From assembly GCF_900186865.1 (NCBI RefSeq), contig NZ_LT906480.1, forward strand, positions 4,048,001 to 4,112,000: DNA of 64,000 nt, written 5' to 3'. A program made the translations under genes and the position numbers. The notes beneath the pieces were generated by a model, which was not told the origin of the DNA, searched no databases, and was given only the letters and a program-made list of their open reading frames with translations. How positions within the stretch are numbered: the stretch's first letter is position 1; every line of letters begins with the position of its first letter. Below are positions 1 to 9,316 of this stretch, one piece after another. This stretch comes from Stenotrophomonas maltophilia (GTDB taxonomy: Bacteria > Pseudomonadota > Gammaproteobacteria > Xanthomonadales > Xanthomonadaceae).

Positions 1-750
1 CAGGCGCGCGCGCAGCAGTCGAGTGCGGCGGCCGGTGCCGGCATGCCGTTGCGGCCGGCCAACACGCTTCAGCTGGATGGATGCTGGCGCGACTGGCTGC
101 GCATGCTGTGCCAGCACTGTGCCGACGAAACGGGGCTGCCGCTGGAAACCCGGCAGGAGCTGCAACGCGTCGCCGCGGCCGACGACGCCTGGCTGGATGC
201 GCAGGCGCACGCGGTGCTGGAGCGCGATGACGCGCCGTCGGTGGATGCGGTCGCTGCGCTGCTGGTGATGAACGCACTGCAGGTTTACTGGGCGGTGCTC
301 GCAGCCAGCTTCCGCCCTACCGACCTGAAGCCGCTGGCTGATGCGCCAGGGCTGTGCCCGCTGTGCGGCACGTTGCCGGTGACCAGCGTGGTGCAGGCAC
401 GCCCACCCTATGCGTCCTACCGTTACCTGTCGTGCTCGCTGTGCGCCTGCCAGTGGCACTACGTGCGCGTGCAGTGCAGCCAGTGTGGTGCCGCCGGCAA
501 GGACATCGCCTATCGCGCCCTGGCCGATGTGGACGGCGACAGCGGCGAGGCGGTGCGCGAGAGCGCGGTGCGTGCCGAGACCTGCGACCACTGCCACAGC
601 TACCGCAAGATCCTGTATCTGGAAAAGGACCCGTCACTGGAGCCGGTGGCCGATGACCTCGGCACGCTGGCGCTGGATCTGCTGCTGGCCGAGGAAGGCT
701 ATGCGCGTGCCAGCCAGAATCCTCTGCTGTGGCAATCCGACGGCGATTGA
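1..750 (+). CDS. fdhE: Formate dehydrogenase accessory protein FdhE (5' end outside the window)
   Basis: FdhE is a cytoplasmic protein needed for maturation or activity of membrane-bound formate dehydrogenase, an enzyme that in many bacteria contains selenocysteine. The frame is open to base 1, and the visible 249 residues are shorter than the usual ~300, so the start lies upstream. The C-terminal half carries paired cysteine motifs typical of the family (CPLCG, CSLCAC, CSQCG, CDHCHSY), which bind metal. The stop is 4 nt before selA, so fdhE probably leads into the sel operon. The formate dehydrogenase structural genes are expected upstream, outside the window. Confidence 0.9.
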   Translation, partial: QARAQQSSAAAGAGMPLRPANTLQLDGCWRDWLRMLCQHCADETGLPLETRQELQRVAAADDAWLDAQAHAVLERDDAPSVDAVAALLVMNALQVYWAVLAASFRPTDLKPLADAPGLCPLCGTLPVTSVVQARPPYASYRYLSCSLCACQWHYVRVQCSQCGAAGKDIAYRALADVDGDSGEAVRESAVRAETCDHCHSYRKILYLEKDPSLEPVADDLGTLALDLLLAEEGYARASQNPLLWQSDGD

Positions 751-754
751 GGCG

Positions 755-2179
755 ATGACAGCCATGCCCCCCGCCCCGGCATCGGCCGCTGCCCTGCCCT
801 CGCTGGACCGGGTGCTGCGCCTGCCTGCACTGGCGCCACTGATCGAAGGCCACGGTCGAAGCCGTATCACCCAGCTGCTGCGTTCGCACCTGCAGGTGCT
901 GCGTGAGCGTGTAAGCGCCAGCCAGTTGTCGACCGCGCAGCTGCAGGAAGCGGTCGACGGCCCGGCGCTGGTGGCAGCGGTCGAGGCCGCACTGGCAGCC
1001 GATGCACGGCTGGACCTGCAACCGATGTTCAACCTGACCGGCACCGTACTGCATACCAACCTGGGTCGCGCATTGCTGCCCGAGGCCGCGGTGCAGGCAG
1101 TCACCCGCGCGATGACCGCGCCGGTCGATCTGGAGTTCGACGTCATCCGTGGCCGTCGCGGCGACCGCGATGCGCGGGTACAGGCACTGATCTGCGAGCT
1201 GACCGGTGCCGAAGCCGCCACTGTGGTCAACAACAATGCGGCGGCGGTCCTGCTGCTGCTCAACAGCCTGGCCAACCGCCGCGACGTGGTGGTGTCGCGC
1301 GGCGAGCTGGTGGAGATCGGTGGCGCCTTCCGCATTCCCGACGTGATGCGCAGCGCCGGCGCGCGGCTGCTGGAAGTAGGTACCACCAACCGCACCCATC
1401 CGGCCGACTTCACCAACGCCATCGGCGCGCGCACAGCGCTGCTGATGGAGGTGCACGCCAGCAACTACGCGATCAGCGGATTCACTGCCAAGGTCGACAC
1501 CGCGGCGATGGCCGCGATCGCGCACGAACATGGCCTGCCGCTGGTGGTGGACCTGGGCAGTGGCAGCCTGTGCGATCTGGCCACGTTCGGCCTGCCGCAC
1601 GAACCCACCGTGCAGGAAACGCTGACGGCCGGCGCCGATCTGGTTTCGTTCAGCGGCGACAAGCTGCTGGGTGGTCCGCAGGCCGGCATCATCGCCGGCC
1701 GCGCCGACCTGATCGCGCGGATCAACCGCAACCCGCTGAAGCGGGCACTGCGCATGGACAAGATGGGCCTGGCCGCACTGGAAGCGGTGCTGGCCCTGTA
1801 CCGCGAACCCGAGCTGCTGGCACAGCGGCTGCCGACACTGCGCACGCTCTCGCGCACGCAGGATGACATTGATGCGCAGGCCCAGCGCCTGCTGCAGCCG
1901 ATGCGTGCCTCGCTGGCGGCGAACTACAGCCTCGAGCCTGCTTCGATGCACAGCCAGATCGGCAGCGGCGCGCAGCCACAGGCGCAGCTGGCCAGCGCCG
2001 GACTGCGCATTACCAGCGCGCGCCGTGGCGGACTGGATCGCCTGGCCAAGCGCCTGCGTCAGCTGGCGCGACCCGTGCTGGGCCGCATTGCCGATGACGC
2101 GCTGTGGCTGGACCTGCGCTGCCTGGAACCCGCCGACGAAGCCGACTTCCTCGCCCAGTGGAGCACGCTGCAGGCATGA
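755..2179 (+). CDS. selA: L-seryl-tRNA(Sec) selenium transferase SelA
   Basis: SelA is the PLP enzyme that converts seryl-tRNA(Sec) to selenocysteinyl-tRNA(Sec) using selenophosphate. The 474-residue product is close to the E. coli length (463). The PLP lysine is in [13 protein letters not shown], and the region [16 protein letters not shown] is typical of the family. ATG 755 follows the fdhE stop by 4 nt; an in-frame ATG at 764 is the alternative. The 3' end overlaps the selB start as ATGA, which implies translational coupling. The partner selB, selC and selD genes follow directly, so the function call is secure. Confidence 0.96.
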   Translation: MTAMPPAPASAAALPSLDRVLRLPALAPLIEGHGRSRITQLLRSHLQVLRERVSASQLSTAQLQEAVDGPALVAAVEAALAADARLDLQPMFNLTGTVLHTNLGRALLPEAAVQAVTRAMTAPVDLEFDVIRGRRGDRDARVQALICELTGAEAATVVNNNAAAVLLLLNSLANRRDVVVSRGELVEIGGAFRIPDVMRSAGARLLEVGTTNRTHPADFTNAIGARTALLMEVHASNYAISGFTAKVDTAAMAAIAHEHGLPLVVDLGSGSLCDLATFGLPHEPTVQETLTAGADLVSFSGDKLLGGPQAGIIAGRADLIARINRNPLKRALRMDKMGLAALEAVLALYREPELLAQRLPTLRTLSRTQDDIDAQAQRLLQPMRASLAANYSLEPASMHSQIGSGAQPQAQLASAGLRITSARRGGLDRLAKRLRQLARPVLGRIADDALWLDLRCLEPADEADFLAQWSTLQA

Positions 2180-4107
2180 TCGTCGGCACCGCCGGGCATA
2201 TCGACCATGGCAAGACCAGCCTGGTGCGGGCACTGACCGGCATCGAAACCGATCGCCTGCAGGAAGAGCGTACGCGTGGTATTTCCATCGAGCTGGGCTA
2301 TGCCTATGTTCCTGTGGAACGCAGGGACGGCACAGGTCCTGTCGCGACGCTGGGTTTCGTCGACGTGCCGGGCCATGAGCGCTTCGTGCACACGATGGTG
2401 GCCGGCGCCACGGGTATCGACGTCGCCGTGCTGGTCATCGCTGCCGACGACGGCGTGATGCCACAGACCCGCGAGCATCTGGCCATCCTGCAGCTGCTGG
2501 GCGTGAACCGGGGTGCGGTGGCGCTGACCAAGATCGACCGTGTGGATGCGGCGCGCCTGGCCCGGGTCGAGATCGAGGTCGCTGCCCTGCTGGCCGGCAC
2601 GCCACTGCAGGATTCCCCTGTGTTCACCTGCAACAGCACCGCACCCGACGATGCTGGCATCAACGCGCTGCGTACCCAGCTGCACGCGTGGGCGGCGGAC
2701 GACGCCAGCACGCGCCAGGCCGAACTGCGCAGCGAGCTGTTCCGTATGCCGGTGGACCGCGTGTTCTCGCTGGCCGGCCACGGAACGCTGGTGACCGGCG
2801 CAGTGCACGGCGGCATCGCCTCGGTGGGTGAGCATCTGCAGCTGATGCCGGCCGCCACTGAAGTGCGCATACGCAGCATCCACGCGCAGAACCAGGCTAG
2901 TGACCACGCGATGGCCGGGCAGCGCTGCGCGCTGAACCTGGCGGCCATCGCCCGTGATGACATCCGCCGCGGTGACTGGATCGCCGACGCGCGCGCACTG
3001 CTGGCCACCACCCGCGTTGATGTGCGGCTGCGGCTTTCCCCGTTGGCCGCGCCATTGCGCGACTGGACGCCGCTGCACATCCACTGGGGCACGATGCACC
3101 GGCAGGCCCATGTGGTGCTGCTGGAGGACGACGATCACGGCAATGGGCAGTTGGTGCAACTGGTGTTCGAAGCACCCGTCTGTGCGATGTGCGGTGATCC
3201 CTTCATCGCCCGTGATTCAGCGGCGACCCACACGCTGGGCGGTGGCATCGTGCTCGATCCGGACCCGCCACAGCGGCGCCGGCGCAGTCCTGCACGGCTC
3301 ACGTGGCTGGGAGCACTGGAGCAACTGGCCGCGGGTGCGGGAATCGGCCCACTGTTGCAGCAGGCGCCCTTCGGCATTGCCATGGCCGCGCTGCAACGCT
3401 ACTGCCGGCGCGCCGCCGACCAGATCATTCTGCCTGCAGGCGCACAGCGCATCGTCACCCGCGAAGACACGGTGGTCATCCTCGCCTCGCACTGGCAGGC
3501 ACTGCGCGAGCAGGTGATCACCTCGCTGTGTGGCTGGCATGAGCGACGCCCGGACGAACCCGGTGTCGACAGCGGCCGCCTGCAGCGCAGCACCCTGCCC
3601 GCGCTTGCAGCGAGCCTCTGGAATGCGCTGCTGCAGGACCTGCTGGACGACGGCAGCGTGCAACGCGTGGGTGCCTGGTGGCGCCTGCCCGGGCATGACC
3701 ATGCGCCACCGGAACGCGAGCGTCTGCTGCTGGAACGCGTGCTGCCGCAACTGCACGCCGGTGGCTTCGATCCGCCGTGGGTGCGCACCCTTGCTGCCGA
3801 GATCGGCCTGGCCGAAGACGAAGTCCGCGCCGTCCTGCGCCGCGCCACCGCACGTGGCGAGCTGTTCCAGGTGGTGCCGGACCTGTTCTACGCACCCGCG
3901 CGCATTGCGGAACTCGCCGCGATCGTCGCGCAGCTGTCACAGGCCAGCGGCACGGTGGATGCGGCCACGTTCCGCGATGCCATCGGCCTGGGCCGCAAAC
4001 GCAGCATCCAGATCTTGGAGTTCTTCAATCGCGTTGGCTACACTCGACGCGTCGGTGACCAGCATCGGCCGCGCGGCGACCTGCAGTGGAACGCAGCCCG
4101 CGACTGA
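2176..4107 (+). CDS. selB: Selenocysteine-specific elongation factor SelB
   Basis: SelB is an EF-Tu-like GTPase that delivers selenocysteinyl-tRNA to UGA codons marked by a SECIS hairpin. The 643-residue product begins with the G1 motif [13 protein letters not shown] (residues 4-16), followed by the G2 region [15 protein letters not shown]3 ([12 protein letters not shown]) and G4 (TKID). The C-terminal half matches the winged-helix domains that bind SECIS RNA. The ATG overlaps the selA stop; the frame is open further upstream, but those residues do not resemble the family. The tRNA-Sec gene starts 24 nt after the stop. Confidence 0.96.
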   Translation: MIVGTAGHIDHGKTSLVRALTGIETDRLQEERTRGISIELGYAYVPVERRDGTGPVATLGFVDVPGHERFVHTMVAGATGIDVAVLVIAADDGVMPQTREHLAILQLLGVNRGAVALTKIDRVDAARLARVEIEVAALLAGTPLQDSPVFTCNSTAPDDAGINALRTQLHAWAADDASTRQAELRSELFRMPVDRVFSLAGHGTLVTGAVHGGIASVGEHLQLMPAATEVRIRSIHAQNQASDHAMAGQRCALNLAAIARDDIRRGDWIADARALLATTRVDVRLRLSPLAAPLRDWTPLHIHWGTMHRQAHVVLLEDDDHGNGQLVQLVFEAPVCAMCGDPFIARDSAATHTLGGGIVLDPDPPQRRRRSPARLTWLGALEQLAAGAGIGPLLQQAPFGIAMAALQRYCRRAADQIILPAGAQRIVTREDTVVILASHWQALREQVITSLCGWHERRPDEPGVDSGRLQRSTLPALAASLWNALLQDLLDDGSVQRVGAWWRLPGHDHAPPERERLLLERVLPQLHAGGFDPPWVRTLAAEIGLAEDEVRAVLRRATARGELFQVVPDLFYAPARIAELAAIVAQLSQASGTVDAATFRDAIGLGRKRSIQILEFFNRVGYTRRVGDQHRPRGDLQWNAARD

Positions 4108-4131
4108 GCCCACCGGTACCGCCGTACTTTC

Positions 4132-4227
4132 GGAAGGCATGCGCATCCGGGCATGCGGCTGGGCTTCAAACCCAGTAGGGGGCGTCGATCGTTCCCTGGT
4201 AGGTTCGACTCCTGCTGCCTTCCGCCA
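4132..4227 (+). tRNA. selC: tRNA-Sec (anticodon UCA), CCA encoded
   Basis: An 8-bp acceptor stem (GGAAGGCA at 4132-4139, TGCCTTCC at 4216-4223) is followed by a G discriminator and an encoded CCA. The anticodon arm is CTGGG-CTTCAAA-CCCAG, giving anticodon UCA, which reads UGA. The long variable arm and the extended acceptor stem are hallmarks of bacterial tRNA-Sec. The T arm includes GGTTCGACTCC. It sits between selB and selD, so all four sel genes are contiguous. Confidence 0.96.
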
Positions 4228-4253
4228 TTCGCGTTCCCGCAGGAGATGTCGGC

Positions 4254-5333
4254 ATGGCCACGCACGCGCAGTCCCCCGCCCCTTCAACGGCCGATGCCCC
4301 GCAACGACTGACCTCTCTCGCGCATGGCGGCGGCTGCGGCTGCAAGATCGCGCCGGGCGTGCTGAGCGAACTGCTGCGTGGTGTTCCAGCACTTCCGGCA
4401 CCAGCTGAACTGCTGGTTGGCCGCGAGACCAGCGACGACGCCGCGGTGTACCGCCTCGATGATCGCCAGGCAATCGTCGCCACCACCGATTTCTTCATGC
4501 CCATCGTCGACGACCCGTTCGACTTCGGCCGCATCGCGGCCACCAACGCGCTGTCGGACCTGTACGCGATGGGCGCGCGCCCGCTGTTCGCACTGGCCAT
4601 CGTCGGCATGCCGATCAATACGCTGCCGCAGGACACGATCCGCGGCATCCTGCAGGGCGGCGAACGCGCCTGCGCTGATGCCGGCATCGTGGTCGCTGGT
4701 GGCCACAGCATCGATTCGGTGGAACCCATCTACGGCCTGGCCGCGATCGGCGTGCTCGACCCGCAACGACTCAAGCGCAATGCCGATGCCCGCGCCGGCG
4801 ACGTGCTGGTGCTGGGCAAGCCGTTGGGCGTGGGCGTGTATTCGTCAGCACTGAAGAAGGAAGTGCTGGACGCCGACGGCTACCAGCAGATGATCGCGTC
4901 GACCACCCGCCTGAACACCGTGGGCGTGCCGCTGGCCGCCCTGGACGGCGTGCATGCCATGACCGACGTCACCGGCTTCGGCCTGCTCGGCCACCTGCTG
5001 GAAGTGTGCCGCGCCAGTGGTGTCGCTGCCGAGGTGGACAGTGCACAGGTGCCGCTGCTGCCGCAGGCGCTGGAGCTGCTGCAGCGTGGCTGCGTGACCG
5101 GCGCCTCCAACCGTAACTGGGCCTCGTATGGCACCGAGGTGCGCTTCGCCGATGGGTTGCCGGCACACTGGCAGCCGCTGCTGACCGATCCGCAGACCAG
5201 CGGCGGACTGCTGGTGTCGTGCGCTCCGGAGGCGGTGGATGCAGTGCTGGCCTGCTTCCACGACGCGGGGTTCGGCCAGGCAGCCATGGTCGGGCGTTTG
5301 AGCGAAGGAGCGCCGGGCGTCAGCGTGGTTTGA
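4254..5333 (+). CDS. selD: Selenide, water dikinase (selenophosphate synthetase) SelD
   Basis: SelD makes selenophosphate from selenide and ATP, the selenium donor for SelA. The 359-residue product has the catalytic region AHGGGCGCKIAPG, in which Cys28 and Lys31 correspond to E. coli Cys17 and Lys20. The enzyme uses cysteine, not selenocysteine, at the active site. The sequence DVTGFGLLGHLLE is another family signature. An upstream aggaga at 4240-4245 fits a ribosome site for ATG 4254. It follows the tRNA-Sec gene by 26 nt and completes the selenocysteine cassette. Confidence 0.96.
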   Translation: MATHAQSPAPSTADAPQRLTSLAHGGGCGCKIAPGVLSELLRGVPALPAPAELLVGRETSDDAAVYRLDDRQAIVATTDFFMPIVDDPFDFGRIAATNALSDLYAMGARPLFALAIVGMPINTLPQDTIRGILQGGERACADAGIVVAGGHSIDSVEPIYGLAAIGVLDPQRLKRNADARAGDVLVLGKPLGVGVYSSALKKEVLDADGYQQMIASTTRLNTVGVPLAALDGVHAMTDVTGFGLLGHLLEVCRASGVAAEVDSAQVPLLPQALELLQRGCVTGASNRNWASYGTEVRFADGLPAHWQPLLTDPQTSGGLLVSCAPEAVDAVLACFHDAGFGQAAMVGRLSEGAPGVSVV

Positions 5334-5377
5334 GACGTGAAGGTTTGCCAACGTGCCACTTCCGGGCACTTGAATCA

Positions 5378-5395
5378 TGTCCAAAATATTGGACA
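5378..5395. promoter_or_regulatory. Operator-like palindrome before the XRE/AbiEii module
   Basis: TGTCCAAAATATTGGACA has perfect 7-nt arms (TGTCCAA/TTGGACA) around AATA. It ends 8 nt before the preferred antitoxin start at 5404 and overlaps another in-frame ATG at 5377. A palindrome here suits autorepression by the dimeric XRE protein. The regulator-operator link is inferred from position. Confidence 0.6.
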
Positions 5396-5403
5396 CTAAA
5401 GCC

Positions 5404-5895
5404 ATGAACCTGATCGACATCGGCAAGGCGGTTCGTACCCGCCGTGAGCAGCTTGGCCTGTCGCAAGGCCAACTGGCTCATCTCAGCGGCCTTTCCCGGC
5501 AGACCGTGGTCGGCCTGGAAGGGGGCACCCTTAGTGATCTGGGCGTCAATCGCGTGGGACAGCTGATGGCCGTGCTCGGTCTGGATGTTCCGGCACCCAC
5601 CACCGAGAACCGGCTGCGCAAGCAAGGCCTGAAAATGGCCGCGCGAACCGCGAACGTGAGCTACGCAAGCGAATTGACTGCGGGCGAGCTGGCCCGCGTA
5701 CTGGTCAGCGGGGAAGTTCCTGCCACCTACGCGGCGCAGATGGCGCACCTGCTGGATGAAGCCCCTCCCGCCATGATGGTGATGGCGGTCGAGGAAGCTG
5801 CAATCGGCGCGCAGATGCCACCACGGCGCATCTGGCGCAACGTGGCGAAGATGGCCAACACACTTTCTGCTCACCGCAAGGACCTGTGGATGTGA
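5404..5895 (+). CDS. XRE-family HTH regulator, probable antitoxin of an AbiEii-type module
   Basis: This 163-residue protein has an N-terminal HTH of the XRE class (about residues 5-55: RTRREQLGLSQGQLAHLSGLSR), followed by an ~100-residue C-terminal region with no motif I recognise, which could bind the partner. ATG 5404 is preferred over ATG 5377 because the palindrome at 5378-5395 covers the upstream one and the HTH begins properly from 5404. The stop overlaps the toxin start, as is usual for antitoxin-toxin pairs. Probable roles are DNA binding, autorepression and neutralisation of the downstream nucleotidyltransferase. It could instead be a simple regulator of its neighbour. Confidence 0.75.
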   Translation: MNLIDIGKAVRTRREQLGLSQGQLAHLSGLSRQTVVGLEGGTLSDLGVNRVGQLMAVLGLDVPAPTTENRLRKQGLKMAARTANVSYASELTAGELARVLVSGEVPATYAAQMAHLLDEAPPAMMVMAVEEAAIGAQMPPRRIWRNVAKMANTLSAHRKDLWM

Positions 5896-6545
5896 ACCGC
5901 GAACTGCCGGCCGGCGCCTGGCAGGCGCTGCTACCCCGGGCGCTTGTCCTCATCGGGGAGATCCGGCGCCACGGCGGCATCACCGATCCGTTCTGGACGT
6001 TGGGTGGCGGAACGGTACTGATGTTTCGACATCGGCACCGGCTCAGCAAGGACATCGACATCTTCGTGCCGAACCCCCAGTACCTGGGCTTCGTCACTCC
6101 CCGCTTGAGCGATGTGGCCGCGAGCCTTACCGGCGACTACAGCGAAGATCCCAGCGCATGGGTCAAGCTGCAGTTCGAGGAAGGCGAGGTGGATTTCGTC
6201 GCAGCTCCCAATCTTCTCGATGACGCCTGGGAGGAATGGACGATCGATGGCCGGCGCATACGCGTGGAAACGTCGGCGGAAATCATCGCCAAGAAAATGT
6301 TCCATCGCGGGCATAGAACAACGGCCCGAGACCTGTTCGATCTTGCGCTGGTCATCGAACGCGAGCCGGACGCGCTGGCGGCCGCCGCAGACGCACTGGT
6401 CCGCCATCGATCAACGTTTCTTGATCAGATCCGCAATCCCCATCCGACATTGAAGATTGCGTTCAAGGCCATCGACACGCTGGACTACACGCCAGACTTC
6501 GACCACTGCGTCGCGATAGCTGCGGACTACCTGGAAGGACTGTGA
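5892..6545 (+). CDS. Nucleotidyltransferase, AbiEii/AbiGii toxin family
   Basis: The sequence TLGGGTVLMFRHRHRLSKDIDIF matches the GG(T)x..HRxSxDIDIF signature of AbiEii nucleotidyltransferases, with DID as the metal-binding pair; a further acidic site lies in EEGEVDFVAAP. Toxins of this family block growth, in studied cases by modifying tRNA or other nucleotides, and act in phage defence by abortive infection. The 217-residue start is the GTG at 5892, which overlaps the antitoxin stop (GTGA) and has AAGGA 9 nt upstream; GTG 5886 is the alternative. GC appears lower than in the neighbours (57% in 6241-6300), consistent with transfer. The target is unknown. Confidence 0.8.
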   Translation: MNRELPAGAWQALLPRALVLIGEIRRHGGITDPFWTLGGGTVLMFRHRHRLSKDIDIFVPNPQYLGFVTPRLSDVAASLTGDYSEDPSAWVKLQFEEGEVDFVAAPNLLDDAWEEWTIDGRRIRVETSAEIIAKKMFHRGHRTTARDLFDLALVIEREPDALAAAADALVRHRSTFLDQIRNPHPTLKIAFKAIDTLDYTPDFDHCVAIAADYLEGL

Positions 6546-6570
6546 TCCTCCCAGGCGATTGCGCAGAACA

Positions 6571-7431
6571 TCACTCGATGTTCTGCACCTGTTCGCGGAT
6601 CTGGTCGATCAGCACCTTCAGCTCCACCGCGGCATTGGACGTGCGGCTGTCCACCGACTTCGACCCCAGCGTGTTGGCTTCGCGGTTGAACTCCTGCAGC
6701 AGGAAGTCCAGGCGGCGACCGACCGGCTCGCGCTGCTTGAGCACGCGGCGGATCTCGACGATGTGGCTGCCGAGGCGGTCCAGCTCTTCATCCACGTCCA
6801 GCTTCTGCAGCCACAGGACAAGTTCCTGCTCTGCGCGGCCGGGGTCGACCGGGTGCGGCAGGTCGGCCAGGCGTGCGGCCAGCTTGGCGCGCTGGCCGTC
6901 GCGAATGGCCGGAATCAGCGTGCGGACTTCGGTGGCGATGCGTTCGATGCCGTCCACACGCTCGCTGATGGCCGCAGCCAACTTGCCGCCTTCGCGCTCA
7001 CGGGCCTCGACGAAGCCATCCAGCACCTGGTCCAGCAGCGCCAGCGCCTCGACCTGCAGGGCGGCGGCGTCGGTGGCCTCGCCACGGGTCACGCCCGGCA
7101 GCTGCAGCAGGTCGGTGAAGCTGACCTGCAGGTTGGGGAAATCGGAGGTCAGGCGGTGCGCCAGGCGGCCCAGCTGGGCCAGCAGGGCCTCGTCCACCTG
7201 CAGGTTGGCCGCCGCTTCCGGCGCGCGCAGGCGCATCACCAGATCCAGCTTGCCACGGCTCAGGCGCGCGGCGATGCGCTCGCGCAGCTGCGGTTCCAGC
7301 GCCCGCAGCTCCTCGGGCAGGCGGGTGCCGACCTCCAGGAAGCGGTGGTTGACCGAGCGCAGCTCGCAGCCCAGCGTGCCCCACGGGGTGACCCGCTCGC
7401 CGCCGGCATAGGCAGTCATGCTTCGAATCAT
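6571..7431 (-). CDS. yicC: YicC family endoribonuclease
   Basis: The 286-residue product has the YicC N-terminus ([12 protein letters not shown]) and the conserved C-terminal block [21 protein letters not shown]. YicC proteins are ribonucleases implicated in RNA decay. The gene is divergent from rph, with a 124-nt gap, the same yicC/rph neighbourhood as in enterobacteria. Its 3' end lies 25 nt from the toxin gene, with which it converges. Confidence 0.93.
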   Translation of the reverse strand: MIRSMTAYAGGERVTPWGTLGCELRSVNHRFLEVGTRLPEELRALEPQLRERIAARLSRGKLDLVMRLRAPEAAANLQVDEALLAQLGRLAHRLTSDFPNLQVSFTDLLQLPGVTRGEATDAAALQVEALALLDQVLDGFVEAREREGGKLAAAISERVDGIERIATEVRTLIPAIRDGQRAKLAARLADLPHPVDPGRAEQELVLWLQKLDVDEELDRLGSHIVEIRRVLKQREPVGRRLDFLLQEFNREANTLGSKSVDSRTSNAAVELKVLIDQIREQVQNIE

Positions 7432-7555
7432 GGATTGTGTCCGGTGCGTGCAAAGGGGGAATGGTACCCTAGCGCCCTCACCAGAGCCCCCTTGCCCGCC
7501 CCGTGAAGGCCGCGGGCGTGGCGGCGTACTCCCTCGCCATTACGGAACCCGCACC

Positions 7556-8281
7556 ATGTCCGATTCCCGCCCCAGCGGCCGCCAGCCCGACCAGCTCCGC
7601 CCGGTCGTCATCCAACGCGGCTTCACCCGCCACGCCGAAGGTTCGGTGCTGGTGTGCTTCGGTGAAACCCGTGTGCTGTGCACCGCCAGCGTCGAGAACC
7701 GCGTGCCGGGCTTCCTGCGCGGCAAGGGCGAAGGCTGGGTCACCGCCGAATACGGCATGCTGCCGCGCGCCACCCACACCCGCAGTGACCGTGAAGCGGC
7801 CCGTGGCAAGCAGGGTGGCCGCACGCTGGAGATCCAGCGCCTGATCGGCCGCAGCCTGCGCGCCTGCGTGGATCGCAACGCGCTGGGCGAGCGCACCATC
7901 ACCCTCGACTGCGACGTGCTGCAGGCCGACGGTGGCACCCGCACCGCCGCCATCACCGGCGCCTACGTGGCGCTGGTCGATGCGGTGAACGTGCTGATGA
8001 AGCGTGGCGACATCAAGCGCAACCCGATCCTGGGCGCAGTGGCCGCCGTATCGGTAGGCGTGTACCGCGGCACCCCGGTGCTGGACCTGGACTACGCCGA
8101 AGACAGCGACTGCGACACCGACATGAACGTGGTGATGAACGACGGTGGCGGCTTCATCGAGCTGCAGGGCACCGCCGAAGGCCACGCCTTCCGTCGCGAT
8201 GAACTGGATGCGCTGCTGGGCCTGGCCGAAAAGGGCGTGGGCGAACTGCTGGCCGCACAGCAGGCGGCGCTGTCGGCATGA
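7556..8281 (+). CDS. rph: Ribonuclease PH
   Basis: RNase PH is a phosphorolytic 3'-5' exonuclease that trims tRNA precursors. The 241-residue product starts [17 protein letters not shown] and contains [25 protein letters not shown] and [19 protein letters not shown], family hallmarks. The reading frame is open upstream to 7418, but ATG 7556 gives the standard N-terminus. The stop overlaps the next gene as ATGA, so rph, the VOC gene and rdgB form one operon. Confidence 0.96.
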   Translation: MSDSRPSGRQPDQLRPVVIQRGFTRHAEGSVLVCFGETRVLCTASVENRVPGFLRGKGEGWVTAEYGMLPRATHTRSDREAARGKQGGRTLEIQRLIGRSLRACVDRNALGERTITLDCDVLQADGGTRTAAITGAYVALVDAVNVLMKRGDIKRNPILGAVAAVSVGVYRGTPVLDLDYAEDSDCDTDMNVVMNDGGGFIELQGTAEGHAFRRDELDALLGLAEKGVGELLAAQQAALSA

Positions 8282-8667
8282 ACCGCCGCATCGCCCTGAC
8301 CACCCTGGTGGTGGCCGACTATGACGAAGCCATTGCCTGGTACACCGGCAAGCTCGGCTTCGCACTGTTGGAGGACATCGACCAGGGCCACAAGCGCTGG
8401 GTGGTGGTCGGCCCGACCGACGGCAGCGCCGCCGCCCTGCTGCTGGCCCGCGCCAGCGACGAGGAGCAGCGCAGCCGCATCGGCAACCAGACCGGCGGCC
8501 GCGTCGGCTTCTTCCTCAACACCGACGACTTCCGCCGCGACCACGCGGCGATGGTCGCCGCCGGCGTCGAGTTCCTGGAAGCGCCGCGCGAAGAACCCTA
8601 TGCAACGGTTGCGGTGTTCCGCGATCTGTATGGCAACACCTGGGACCTGCTGGAGCCCCGTCAATGA
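8278..8667 (+). CDS. VOC family protein (glyoxalase/bleomycin resistance fold)
   Basis: The 129-residue product has the single vicinal-oxygen-chelate layout: [17 protein letters not shown] near the N-terminus and [22 protein letters not shown] at the end, where the glutamate is a usual metal ligand. The substrate cannot be told from sequence. It overlaps rph and rdgB by 4 nt on each side, so it is translated as part of that operon. It may protect against or process an electrophilic metabolite, but that is not shown here. Confidence 0.8.
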   Translation: MNRRIALTTLVVADYDEAIAWYTGKLGFALLEDIDQGHKRWVVVGPTDGSAAALLLARASDEEQRSRIGNQTGGRVGFFLNTDDFRRDHAAMVAAGVEFLEAPREEPYATVAVFRDLYGNTWDLLEPRQ

Positions 8668-9260
8668 AGAAACTGGTACTGGCCAGCCACAACGCCGGCA
8701 AGCTGGTGGAGATGCAGGAGATCCTTGCCGATCTGCCGCTGCAGATCACCTCGGCCGCCGAACTGGGCCTGGGCGATGTGGAAGAGACCGGCCTGACCTT
8801 CGTCGAGAACGCGCTGCTGAAGGCGCGCGCGGCCTGCGAAGCGACCGGCCTGCCGGCGCTGGCCGATGATTCGGGCCTGATCGTCGATGCCCTCGGCGGT
8901 GCGCCGGGCCTGTACAGCGCACGCTATGCCGGCCACCCGACCAATGCTGCGGCCAACAATGCCAAGCTGCTGGACGCGATGGCCGACATTCCCGATGGCC
9001 AGCGCAGCGCCCGCTTCTATGCGGTGATCGTGCTGCTGCGCCACGCCACCGACCCGCAGCCGCTGATCTGCGAAGGCCGCTGGGAAGGCCAGATCATCCG
9101 CGAACTGCGCGGCACCAATGGTTTCGGCTACAACCCGGTATTCCTGGACACCACCCACGGCCTGACCGCTGCGGAAATGGAGCCGGCACTGAAGAACGCC
9201 ATCAGCCACCGCGCCATTGCCCTGCAGCAGCTCAAGCAGCAGCTGGCGACGCTGTACTGA
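8664..9260 (+). CDS. rdgB: XTP/dITP diphosphatase RdgB (Ham1 family)
   Basis: RdgB hydrolyses deaminated purine triphosphates such as dITP and XTP to monophosphates, keeping them out of DNA and RNA. The 198-residue product has the nucleotide-binding SHNAGK at residues 7-12, the catalytic segment LADDSGLIVDALGGAPG, and the C-terminal FGYNPVF and SHRAIA. ATG overlaps the VOC gene stop. Length and motifs match the family. Confidence 0.96.
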   Translation: MKKLVLASHNAGKLVEMQEILADLPLQITSAAELGLGDVEETGLTFVENALLKARAACEATGLPALADDSGLIVDALGGAPGLYSARYAGHPTNAAANNAKLLDAMADIPDGQRSARFYAVIVLLRHATDPQPLICEGRWEGQIIRELRGTNGFGYNPVFLDTTHGLTAAEMEPALKNAISHRAIALQQLKQQLATLY

Positions 9261-9283
9261 CGCTACCCGATCGCCCCAGGGAA

Positions 9284-9305
9284 GCCGGCCAGCGGCCGAC
9301 ACTAC
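9284..9305 (-). repeat. SMAG-type palindromic repeat (single)
   Basis: GCCGGCCAGCGGCCGACACTAC between rdgB and hemW is a slightly degenerate GTAG-headed repeat, with the GTAG on the minus strand. Confidence 0.7.
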
Positions 9306-9316
9306 CGAAGAAGCCC

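Noticed and set aside
4132..6545. Genomic island inserted at tRNA-Sec
   Set aside because: selC is followed directly by selD, no integrase is present and no direct repeat of the tRNA 3' end was seen; only the two-gene module after selD looks foreign.
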